DNA from: Haliscomenobacter sp.
GTDB taxonomy: Bacteria; Bacteroidota; Bacteroidia; Chitinophagales; Saprospiraceae
Reading direction: 5' to 3'
DNA length: 64,000 bases
NCBI GenBank assembly: GCA_016713275.1
Contig: JADJPL010000003.1
Location: forward strand, 558,001-622,000
Positions 29,769 through 39,900 of the stretch are shown piece by piece (the first letter of the stretch is position 1; each line of letters opens with the position of its first letter). Under the pieces are notes generated by a model. The model did not search any database. It had not been told where the DNA came from and saw only the letters and a list, made by a program, of their open reading frames with translations. The position numbers were made by a program, and so were the translations under genes.

Positions 29769-31616
29769 ATGAGCAAGAATAATGATTCAAAAACAGTGTT
29801 CCAAGCGCTTGCCAGCCTGGGCATTGCGGGTATTGCCGCTGCCACTACCTATGGGGCAACGGGTGCGATAGGATTACCCGCCCATATCCTTTCAAATCTC
29901 TTCAGCGGCATCTTTACCAATATTGGTTCAGATCAACTTCAGAAAATAGACTTTGGGGAATGGTTGAAAAGTGGTAGGCCACGAGACACGCCAAACCACG
30001 ATTTGGTAAAAGGATTGAAGGACTCCCTTATAAAGGCTTTAGAGGGAGTCGTAAAGGCTTATTTGGACGACTCTTCTAAAGATCGCTTCCACCAAGGGGG
30101 GTGGAAACGAAACTTGAGAAGTTAAAAGGGCTTCATCCAGGATAATTTTGTTTCACACTTTGAGAGCAAACAACAAGGAGAACAAGACATCCTGCATTTT
30201 GCCGAACAAGAAGACAAGGGAAGACTCTACGAAGAACTGTTCCGCTTCCTTGATCTGGATCAGGAACTTTCTGGACATGGGGAAGCGTTTCAGAGTTTCA
30301 TGGAGCGCAATCTCCCTAGCGCCATTCAACTGGCCTTCAGCGAACATTTGAAGGAGAATCCTCGCACCTGGGTGGCCTATCAGCGCCTGCTACTTGATGA
30401 TATCCGCAAAAACGTAAGTGGTCTTAACCAGAGCCAAAAGGATAAATGGAATGAGGTTCTTTCCCAATTGACAAATCTTGCCGGTGAATTTGGTGAAATC
30501 CGAGATATTCATGAGTTGACTGTGAAAATGGGTGAAGTAGCCATCGGTGAAATGAGAACATTCTGGGATGAAAGTAGGATAAAGCTTTCTGCCATCAGTA
30601 GGGATATAGGGAATTTAGGCGTCCAGGTGGGTGGAGTTCAAAATACGGTCGATGATGTTCAAAGGGAGGTAAAAGAAATTCATGACCTTCTAACATCGGG
30701 GGCAGCACATGGGCTTTCCGCGCCTCCTGGTGGTGTCCATCATGGCTTTTCATGGGAAACTGCCTTGCATAGTTTTTATTTTAGAGTCAAGCCTTTGCCC
30801 AAAGCGTATCTGTACACTTGCGACCGTATGGCCGAATTCGGAAAATTGCTGGCCCATAAAAAGAAAGTGGGCAACAGGCACCAGTTTTATTTTATTCTTT
30901 CCTGCCCTACCCAGCAGCCCGATACGCTGGTCAGGCATTTTGTTTTTTACCAATTAGAGAACGAACTTACCGGGGATGGGGATTCGACCATTCATTTTTC
31001 CCGGGAAACGAATTTCGAGGCTATTAAAATCCACCTTCTGGGTGATTACCCTACTAAGATAAAATTAATGAATACCTGGATTGGACAGCTTCCAATTAAT
31101 GGAACACCTGTTTCTGACTGGCACACCCTTCCGGATTTTGTTCAACATAAGCTTCCTGAATACCGATATACCCATGTCATTTCTGCTTTTGAGTGTTCAA
31201 TTGACGGTTTGGACAAAGAAACACTTGAGGCATTGATTGAACCCTGGATGGGAATATTCAACAGCGAATCTGCCCAAGATCCACTGTGTTTATTCTTTTT
31301 CATTATCAAGGCTCCTGAAATTCATTTACCGAATAGGGAAGGCGCAGAAACCAGAACTCAAGAAGTTATCCAGTATATCCGGTCCCTTCCTGAGAGTCAT
31401 AACCAGGTTTGTCTGATCGATCAGATTGGACCAGTGGATCGAAGACCGGTAGAAGATTGGTTAGGCCAAACACTGGAAGGGTATAATCCCATTCAGGTTT
31501 TTGAACAATGGGGACTAAAAAAGCATCCAGGAATAAGCTTTGCAGGAAAAATCAATATGGACCTTATCCATCAATTCCAGCGCGATTTCTGGGAGTTTAG
31601 CAAACGATCATCCTAA
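29769..31616 (+). CDS. Membrane/coiled-coil adaptor with iSTAND-like C-terminal region, two frameshifts
   Basis: One protein of about 615 residues after two corrections: the G6 run at 30096-30101 and the A4/G3 stretch at 30124-30130; the bridged segment reads VETKLEKLKG and then FIQDNFVSHFESKQQGEQD. Order: N-terminal hydrophobic segment (ASLGIAGIAAATTYGATGAIG), charged helices and likely coiled coil (GVQNTVDDVQREVKEIHDLL), then a domain from about residue 330 with LYTCDRMAEFGKLLAHKKK, HQFYFILSCPTQQPDTLVRHF and NTWIGQLPINGTPVSDWH, resembling the inactive STAND (iSTAND) domains of conflict systems. No Walker motifs are seen. Probably the scaffold between effector and ATPase. iSTAND assignment is by memory of the pattern, not search. 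Confidence 0.55.
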
Positions 31617-31629
31617 TAACCATACAATT

Positions 31630-32546
31630 ATGAACTGGTACACGCAAGAAAAACCTCAAACCCCACTTCCGGCTTTAATCCTGAATACAAAAATAGACGA
31701 TCCTTCCTTTTATAAACCCGGACCCGGACTCAAGGCTGCGGTGGATGTTGCCCTAACGCTCGGTCAGCCGCTTTTGTTGACCGGGGAACCCGGCGTCGGG
31801 AAATCCCAGCTTGCCTACCACCTCGCCTGGTTCATCGATCAAGGCAAACCTGCCGTCGTGCCGGTTCAGACCACCAGCGTTGCCCGCGACCTCTTTTACC
31901 GCTACGATGCATTGGGGCATTTTCAGTATAATCAAAATCATTCTACCCCTTATCTGCCGAGGAACTGGAAGCGCGCTTCATTACTTACCAGGGAATCGGC
32001 GAAGCCATCCGTACCCAAAAAAGAATGGTGGTGCTTATCGACGAGATCGACAAAGCGCCCCGCGACCTGCCCAACGATGTGCTGACTGCTCTCGACCGCA
32101 TGGTTTTTGAGGTGCCTGAAATAAGAAAGTCCTATAGTAGCGACAAATCCCAATTGCCCATTGTGGTGATTACCTCCAACTCCGAAAAAAACCTGCCCGA
32201 CCCCTTCCTGCGCCGGGTGGTGTACTACCACATTCCTTTTCCTTCGGACGCTGAGTTGATGGGCATCCTTAAAAACAAAATCAATCGCCTTGATGATGGG
32301 GCTATTGAGGCCATGCTCCAATTTTTCAACAGGTTGAGAAGCGATGAGCCGCGCCTGCGCAAAAAGCCCTCCACTTCCGAATTACTGCTTTGGGCGGATC
32401 TGCTGGCGCGAATGTCATTTAATGCTTCCGGGCTGGCCGATCCGAAAAACCTGAATCCTCAAGACAAGGAAAACCTGAGAAAAAGCATCTCTGTACTGGT
32501 CAAAACCCAGGAAGACCTCGAGGCAGTTTACAAATACATACAATAA
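31630..32546 (+). CDS. MoxR-family AAA+ ATPase, one frameshift
   Basis: About 305 residues starting MNWYTQEKPQTPLPALI at 31630. Walker A GEPGVGKSQLAYHLA, Walker B MVVLIDEIDKAPRDLPND, sensor-1 region IVVITSNSEKNLPDPFLRR; the frame is broken at C4 31946-31949, and one added C lets HSTPLSAEELEARFITYQG read through. MoxR ATPases work with vWA partners as ATP-driven remodelers. It starts 14 bases after the adaptor gene stop and is followed 14 bases later by the vWA-FGE gene, so the three are one operon. Likely the NTP-dependent timer of the conflict system. Confidence 0.85.
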
Positions 32547-32559
32547 ACAGTCTGTTCAC

Positions 32560-35040
32560 ATGATGTTGTCCCTTGCAGAAATATACGCTATCCTGGCTCA
32601 GGTGCTGAGTCATCTCGCATCCAGGGGACAAACGCTATCGGTGGACCGCTACCTCCGCCTTTTTTCCTTCCTGCATCAATTGGACAACAGCTCCGTATCC
32701 CGCGATCAATTGCCGCTTTTGCTTACCCCGCTTTTGGCGCAATCTCCGGAAGAGCAACAGGTCATTTATGCTTGGTTTGAAGAATCCCATGTTTGGCGTC
32801 TGGAACCTGACATCGAAAGGGGAATCTCTCCTGCTAAAGCCCCATCCAATTGGACGCTTTTTTTTCGCAGGATTTTAGCATTCCTGGCAAAGTTAGTTCC
32901 TTTTACTAAAGCCTCTTCAGATCCAATTGTACAGGCCTCTGGAGATGCCCCTGCAACCTGCGGATTGGAAGGAGGACCGACCGGCAGATAGTCCAGGGCA
33001 GGCTAAAGAAAGCCTGCCCGGGAAACTATAGTCGCCGAGTTACAGCGCTTCGACAAGCCGCCTTATGTCTGGCATATCGAGCTTGGGGCTGAGCACGAGG
33101 TGCTGGAGCCCGGTAGCCTGCGTTTGCTCGTGAATCGCCTCCAGCATAGGCAAACGCTCCAGGCTCGTGCGCTTGACGTGGAGGCCACCATCAAGGCAGT
33201 GGCGGTGCACCCCGGCATATTGTCCCTTCAGTACCGGCAGCTCACCCAGGCGCCCAGTTACCTGCTTTTGATCGACAAAAGAGCGCAAAATGACCACCGC
33301 GCCCGGGTTTTCAACCTCTTACATGGGTATCTTCGGTTTAACGATGTAGAGGTGCGCCGTTTTTTCTTCGACGCAACCCCAAAGTTGTGTTTTAACGACG
33401 ATTTTCCCTTTGGTATTACCTTATCTGAACTGTTCCACCAGCATCGAAGCGCTCGTCTTCTGATCCTCAGCAATGGATATGAGCTGTTTAGCCCCTTCAC
33501 CAACGAATGGCTGCCCTGGACGCGCGCTTTTTCTCCAATGGGAAGACCGGGCCCTGCTGAGCCCGCTTCCAACGGGGAGCTGGGGGGGTGGGGAGCATAA
33601 ACTGGCCGAGCGGTTTGTTCTCCTTCCTGCTACGCCGATTGGACTGGGCGCAGCTATTGAAGAATTTGGCCGCGAGGAGGCCAGCCACTGGGAGTCTTAT
33701 CTCAGCGATATTTCTGATGCCATTCGGGAGCCAGTTTATTTTCGGGACAGCCTGCTGCATACCCTGGAGTACTACTTCCCGGACCGCCTCCTGCGGCTCT
33801 GGATTGCGGCCTGTGCTTTTTACCCTTCCTTGCACTGGGAGTTGACGCTCCATCTGGGTTCTTTGATCCAGAAACAGTATGGCCGGGCCGGACTCATCTC
33901 GATGGAGAACCTGCTGGAACTAACCCGGCTCCCTTGGTTCATCGAGGGCCGGATACCAGATCTCACCAGGGACGAACTTCTGCATTGGTTGGAGGTGTCG
34001 GGGGAGGAATCTACCCTCCGGACCCTCCTGCTGAGATCCCTCAGCCAGGCGCCCGCTCCGCCCGATGGCTCCGCAGCCTATGCCGATTATCGGATGCAAC
34101 TGGTTTTTAACCAATGGATGTTGGAACAAGACCCCGAATTGAAAACCAAAATGGAAGCCGAATTTGCCCAGTTCCTCAAAGCCGGGCTAACTCCGGAATT
34201 TGTGGTGTTTAAACGCCTGGATCGGGCCTTGAGGCGCTCAGATTTTGTGGTCCCCCCTGAGTGGCTAAAATACATTCATATTGACGTTGACCCTGTCCAT
34301 GGGGACCCGCCTCCGGACACTCCTGACGAATTGGACATCCGCTCGCCCAAGGGAGATCAGTTGGGCCGTATGGTCTCTGTCAAAGGCGGTACCTTCACCA
34401 TGGGCTGGAAAAAGGAACGGGATGGGGAAGGGTATGATGATGAAAACCGGCTCATGAAGTAACCGTTAAGGATTTTACATTGGCAAATACCCTGTGACGC
34501 AGGCGCAATGGCGGGCGGTAATGGGCAATAATCCATCCAGTTTTAAAAAGCTGTGATGAATGCCCTGTGGAACAGGTCTCCTGGAACGATATCCAGGAGT
34601 TCCTGCGCAAGCTCAATGAAATGACCGGCAAGCGCTACCGCCTGCCCACCGAGGCAGAATGGGAATATGCTGCTCGTGGAGGTAAAAAAAGCAAGGGCTA
34701 CTTGTACAGCGGCAGCAACAACCTGGATGAGGTGGGCTGGGAGCGCAGCAACAGCGGCGACAAAACCCGCCCTGTCGGAGGAAAGAAGCCCAACGAACTG
34801 GGGCTCTATGATATGAGCGGCAACGTTTGGGAGTGGTGCGAGGACGACTGGCACGATAATTACAATGGTGCGCCAACGGATGGCAGCGCTTGGGTGGATA
34901 GTCCCAGGGGTGGTCGTCGTGTTCTTCGCGGCGGGTCCTGGAACTATTACGTTGGCAGGATTCTCCGCTCTGCGGGCCGCGACGGGCCCAACGCTTCAAA
35001 TCGGTTCAACGACAGCGGGTTCCGTCTTGCCCGGGACTAA
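32560..35040 (+). CDS. Degenerate vWA-like / FGE-CLec sensor protein, DGR target, six frameshifts
   Basis: About 825 residues recovered by joining frames 32560-32991, 33004-33530, 33530-34447 and 34567-35040. Indel sites: C4 32948-32951, G3 33020-33022, T5 33528-33532, CC 34447-34448, T4 34473-34476, A5 34545-34549. Each correction restores family-like sequence, e.g. DENPAHEVTVKDFYIGKYPV and SFKSCDECPVEQVSWND. Order: helical N-terminus; a vWA-like region (YLLLIDKRAQNDHRARVF ... ARLLILSNGYELF) whose MIDAS DxSxS is not conserved; an alpha-helical middle; and from about 34370 an FGE-sulfatase/C-type-lectin-like domain (GGTFTMGW, RLPTEAEWEYAARGG, LYDMSGNVWEWCEDDW, RVLRGGSWNYY, GFRLARD). The last 43 codons are the DGR variable repeat. 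The domain should display a variable ligand-binding face. Six errors in 2.5 kb is high, so true decay cannot be ruled out. Confidence 0.7.
34909..35036 (+). other. DGR variable repeat (VR)
   Basis: 128 bases at the 3' end of the sensor gene, ending four bases before the end of the stop codon. Aligns without gaps to 35159-35286. The first 35 and last 22 bases or so are identical; between them 17 positions differ, every one an A in the downstream copy. Encoded replacements include Asn to Tyr, Val, Ile, Gly, Pro, Phe, Asp and Ser in the C-type-lectin-like tip. Confidence 0.95.
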
Positions 35041-35158
35041 TGTTCCTCTTTGTGCTTTTACGCTTTTACCCTTTGCACTTTTTTTTTTCTAACTTTTTCG
35101 CCCCAACACAGGCAAAAGAAAAAAAGAGTACCTTTGACTCGGGCGGTTGTGCCAGCAA

Positions 35159-35286
35159 GGTGGTCGTCGTGTTCTTCGCGGCGGGTCCTGGAACAATAAC
35201 AATGACAGGAATCTCCGCTCTGCGAACCGCAACAGGAACAACGCTACAAATCGGAACAACAACAACGGGTTCCGTCTTGCCCGGGA
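35159..35286 (+). other. DGR template repeat (TR)
   Basis: Intact template copy 122 bases after the end of the VR, with many AAC codons: read in the VR frame it would give SWNNNNDRNLRSANRNRNN, the usual A-rich TR look, since AAC can mutate to codons for most residues without creating stops. It has about 34 adenines, 17 of which are changed in the VR. The shared end GGGTTCCGTCTTGCCCGGGA is the likely initiation-of-mutagenic-homing region. It is not a gene although the frame is open. Confidence 0.93.
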
Positions 35287-35371
35287 GTATGCCCGGCCCA
35301 ATGCCGGCGCCAGAGTCCGGCGAGGAAGCAAAAGCCCGCTGGAGCGTGCAGTCTGCATAGTCCGACAACTC

Positions 35372-36120
35372 TTGTTGCGCGTAGACTTCCGTCTACGCAT
35401 TGGTTCAATCTTCAGATTGCGCGTGAAATTTACTGCTATTGGGGGCATTGCTATGTTGTCTGAACTATGATTTGCATGATTTAAGGATGGGCATGATGGG
35501 GGCGCGCAATTTGGGCTTAGGGCGTAAGGCTTAAGGCGTAAGGGCAGGTACCAAAGACGGACCATCTCCCGTTTCACCCGGTCTACCGTCAACCGTCCCC
35601 CGTCCACCGTCTGCCGTCTTCCGTCTGCCGTTTCCCGTTTCTCGTTGCCCGTTGCTTCTTGTCTGAATCACAGATTCCACTGATTTATGGATGAACGCAG
35701 ATGGGAAGAAGGCGCCCAAAATAATCCTGCCCATCCTGTAATCCCCCCAAATCCTGGTTCAGACAAGAAGCAACGGCAGACGGTGGACGGTAGACGGTGC
35801 GCCTATGTACCTGGCCCTTACGCCTCAAGCCCTACGCAATAAGTCCAAATTGCCCGCCATCATGCCCATCCTTTAATCCTGCAAATCTTGGTTCAGACAA
35901 ATAAGCAACGAACAAAAGGGTACAAACCACCCCTTCCCTGCCCCTTTCCCGGAATACAATTCCGGTCAACAGCCTCGGATTGAAAATCCGAGCTACATCA
36001 AGCAGACGGGGGACGGGGGACGGGGGACGATAGACGGTAGACGGTGGACGGTGGACGGTAGGTGGTAGACGGTAGATCTGAAGATTGCTCGAATTCGTAG
36101 ACTTCCGTCTACGAGCAACA
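35372..36120. repeat. Right flank repeat block of the accessory island
   Basis: 35041-36129 carries no gene apart from the TR. 35372-35668 is a direct copy of the module at 28453-28689 (with an added stretch of CCGTC units); 35733-35785 and 35801-35909 are inverted, shorter versions (GGTTCAGACAAGAAGCAAC, then CATCCTTTAATCCTGCAAAT); 36003-36078 is GGACGG tandem sequence; 36095-36114 is the palindrome TCGTAGACTTCCGTCTACGA. I looked for a reverse transcriptase or Avd frame here and saw none. Confidence 0.7.
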
Positions 36121-36129
36121 GGAGTAGTA

Positions 36130-36945
36130 TCAATGCCAAAACAAGCTCCCCGTCGACAGCGTGGTGCGGGCTGCCCGCTGGGTGACAAAAGCGGTGGGGA
36201 TGGTTTCTTTTCCTTCCAGGGTTGGGCGGTAGACCTCAAAATGCAGGTGGGGGCCAGAGCTGTAACCGGTGTTGCCACTATATCCGATGGGTTGGCCGGC
36301 AACCACCCGCTCGCCGGGGTGGACCAGGGCCCCGCGATGCTGCAGGTGCCAGTACCCGCCTACCGTCCCGTCGTCGTGCAGGATGAGGATGTAATTCCCG
36401 TCGGGAATGCAATCGGGCGTTGGGCAGCCCTGATCGCTGTTGCTCTTGATCTCGGCCACAATTCCCTCGCGGGCAGCGCACACGACCGTCCCTTCATCCA
36501 TTTGGAAGTCGATCGCGTAGGTATTCTGGTGACTTATCATGCCGAGGTACCCCTGTGTGACCAAAGTAGCCACTCCTCGGGGATAAGGAAGCCGGTAGCG
36601 CACGTCTTTTTCGGGCCGGCACTGTTCCGGGTCTCCGACAAACGCGGTATACCGGAATTCCACCCGGGGCGGACCGTTGAAATCGGGAACCAACGTGGCC
36701 AAGACTTCTTCCTGGCGTCCCTGAATAGCTTTCTTAAACTGGCTGCCGGGCTTGATGTCCACATGCCACAATTCGAGGCGCCAGATGTTCACGACGTAGG
36801 GGAGTTCGCTGTTGTTGCGGGCAACGAGGTACTTCGTTTGGTCAGCCCCAGAGACTTCAAACACCTCAACCGGAATCGATTGAGCCAACAAGGGGCTTCC
36901 CGGCAGGAAAAGCCCCAGCAGTATGACATAATTAAGTCCCTTCAT
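36130..36945 (-). CDS. M23-family metallopeptidase
   Basis: 271 residues with signal peptide (MKGLNYVILLGLFLPGSPLLA). The C-terminal half is a LytM domain: ISHQNTYAIDFQMDEGT with zinc-binding His/Asp, GNYILILHDDG, HLQHRGALVHPGE, and the HxH motif SGPHLHFEVY. The N-terminal 130 residues are a beta-rich region of a kind common in Bacteroidota M23 proteins. It is expected to cut peptidoglycan peptides or a pseudopeptide substrate in the periplasm. Confidence 0.88.
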   Translation of the reverse strand: MKGLNYVILLGLFLPGSPLLAQSIPVEVFEVSGADQTKYLVARNNSELPYVVNIWRLELWHVDIKPGSQFKKAIQGRQEEVLATLVPDFNGPPRVEFRYTAFVGDPEQCRPEKDVRYRLPYPRGVATLVTQGYLGMISHQNTYAIDFQMDEGTVVCAAREGIVAEIKSNSDQGCPTPDCIPDGNYILILHDDGTVGGYWHLQHRGALVHPGERVVAGQPIGYSGNTGYSSGPHLHFEVYRPTLEGKETIPTAFVTQRAARTTLSTGSLFWH

Positions 36946-36987
36946 TCCCCGAGGCGATTCTGGATCTCGCCGAACTGCGTTTAGTTT

Positions 36988-39900
36988 TTAATAAGCCAAT
37001 TTTACCGTTATACGGCTATACGGCGTTTGGGTTTCAGGGCATTGAAAACGGATTTCGGCAACCGCCCCTTCCTGCCGGACAATTTCGGCGTTTTTTGCTT
37101 GTTTTAGAGGCAACCCCGACCACACCTTGGCGGTATAGGTTTGCCCCGCAACGCCTTCGTAGGTGATCCCAAGGGCGCCTTCTTCCCATTGCTGACCGAC
37201 GATCCGCGCGCCCTGGCTTGCGGAGTTGGGTTCGGGAATATAGCAAAGCGGGAGTGCTCCCAATCCGCCCTGATGCCTAATGACAATGTCCATGGTTTTT
37301 CCTGCCGGAAGGGTTATTTTTTCCAAAACGAGTTCCATCGCTTCCGGCCCGGGAACGGAGGAACCCTTCAAGGGCATGCCATTTATGGTGATGCTGCCGA
37401 TTTCCGTTCCAAAGGGGAACGCGGGTTGGAGTAGCAGGGAGACCGGCTTGCTCCCCACCCCTTCGTTGGTTATTCGGATATGGGTTTGCTGCGGCGTTTT
37501 TTTCCAGGTAAAATGGACTTTGTTGGTTCCTATCCGGATGTTACGAACCGCGACCTCGTTCCAGTCCCAGGGGAAACGGGGCGCCAGGGTAAGCGCTCCT
37601 GCCGGGGCATCGGCCTGAACGCCAAGCATGCCTTCGATGGCTGGAAGCAGGACCATGGTTTCCGACCAGCATTGCTGACTGCACACCCCTGCGGGGCGGA
37701 ATTCCGTTCCGTGCAGGGTTTCTTCCACGCTGCCTTTCCCCCAAAAACGGTAATTCATCAGGCTGGCAAACAGGTGGAAAAACCCGCTGTTGAAATACCC
37801 GGTCCGGTATTCGGCCAAAGACGCCCATCCTCCGTACAGGGGCCAGACCATCCCCGCATGGTAGGAACGGGGGTTGAACTTGGGATTGTCGTCCGGGATC
37901 ATCCGGATACCCCAGTCGGGACTCATGGCAGGGCCCGAAAACGGCTGAACGCTTTGCCGCGCTTTCTGGTCATCCTCCACGGCTTGGAGGTAGACGGGGA
38001 CCGCCTGAAGGACCGTGGCATCGTCCATATAGCTGCCGTCCTGCATTTTTCCATTGAAAAAGTACTTCCCTCCCGGGTTCCAGAATTCCCGGTCAATAAC
38101 CCCTTTAACCTTCCGGGCATCGGCCAGGAGGCGCTTGTCCCAATCGGTCTTGTTCAGGTGTTGGGCCAGGTACGCGCCGGATTCCAGGCAGGCTGCCCAG
38201 ACGCCGGCGAGGTAGAATTCGGTGTGGGTTCCAAAAAGCGCCCCGCCCTCAATCCAGCCGTGCCCAACGTTGGTATTCTCGATCAGTCCGTCGCCATCCG
38301 TATCGGTGGCATAACAAAATTGCAGGGCTTTCTCCAGGCTGGGCCAAAGACTGCGCACAAAATCCAGATCCCCGGAATAGCGCAGGTAATGGGCCGCCAG
38401 GACGACATAAAGCGGGGTGGCGTCGGACGCGTCGTAGTGCACGGCCCCGCTGCTCGTCAGCTCGTGGTAAATTTTTCCGTCCAGGTTTTGATACCGGGCG
38501 AACACCTTGAGCATTTCCTTCACCCAGGGAAAATCGCCGTAGGCGTTGACCGCCATGCCGCTCCACTCGCCGTCCCTTCCAAAATACCAGGCATAGCCGG
38601 GACGGCCGCTCACCGCTTGACTGCCGTTCCACCCCCGGGCCGTTGTACCGAAGCCCGCCATGTGGGTAGTGCCCAGTCCCGGCGTGGTTTGGAACATTTG
38701 ATCCGTGCGGGCCATAGCCCACCGAAAGCCCTGATTGAATACCGAATCGGGGGTTTCTATTTGCAGTTTGTCCGAGAGCAAATCGCGGTAATACCGGCCG
38801 GTGGGAAGGTACAACCGGTCGAGCTCGGGTTGCAGCCTCTGGAAGACTTGCAGCAGCGAATCCATTCCTTCGCTGCTTCCGGCAATGGCATAATTGAAGG
38901 ATCGGGTAGGAGGCGGGTCAAAGGTAAACAGGGCGCCAACCTGGAGGTTGGAGGTGGTTTCTTCCTGGAAACGCTGCCCCCCCTGCCAGGCGAATGAACC
39001 AAACTGACCCGCCTGGACGGTCGCCGGCGCCTGACTGAATCCCATCAACGCAGCGAGCGCTCCGTTTTGGCCGCTGGTAGTCAGCGTCTTGGAGGCAGGG
39101 TCGTAGTCAAAGGCCATGCGTTGCGTAGCGCTGACGTCATAGGGCCACATCAACCGGGAGTTGAAGACCGCCTGCACAACAAACCCTTTGAACTGCACAC
39201 TTTCAGGGAATTCGTAATGAACCAGTGCCAGGGGCTGATCGAAGGAAACGGTGAGAATCTCCCTTAAGACGCCTTCCGGCAGCGTGTATTCCCGGAGAAT
39301 TAGCTCCGGGGAGAGGGTTACCCGGCAGGGGATCTGGTGAAGCCAAAGCAGTGAATCGCCCCAAAGGATGCCTGTTTGCAGGTCGCGCGCCGTCATGAAT
39401 GGATGGGTCCAGATCTCGTCGATTCCCCCTTTTTCTTTCCCCATGAGCAGGATGCGCCGCCCGGCCAGGTCGAGGAACGCATCGTCCCCCCGTTCGGCCG
39501 TTTGGGCAATAGACAGGGGCGGGAGCGTCCATGCCCGGCTGGGAGGCATGGGGGTAGCAGGGTGGGGGAGGGGCGCCTGACTTACCACAGCAGGGGAATA
39601 ATCCCAATAGAACGCCTCTCCCTCCAGGCCATGCGTCAGCCATTCGACGCTGTTTCTGCAAAAGCGCTCCAGTTCCGAGCGGTTGTAGTTGTCGGGAGCA
39701 AACCCGATAAAAGCGCCTGCTGAAAGGACCTTGCCTTTCCCAACCGGATATTCCAGCACCAATTTGCTGGATTCGTGAAAGGTGATATAGGTCCATTCAA
39801 TCCCGATCACGTTGGCCTGGGGATTTCCGGGAAGCGCGTTATCGAAAAAACCGGTTTTTCGGGCCAGGTGGTCTTTCTTTTGCTTGGACGGGTACGCGCC

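Noticed and set aside
35147..35470. Open frame rich in Asn (SWNNNNDRNLRSANRNRNN)
   Set aside because: It is the DGR template repeat read through, with no start context or independent domain; it is annotated as TR, not a gene.
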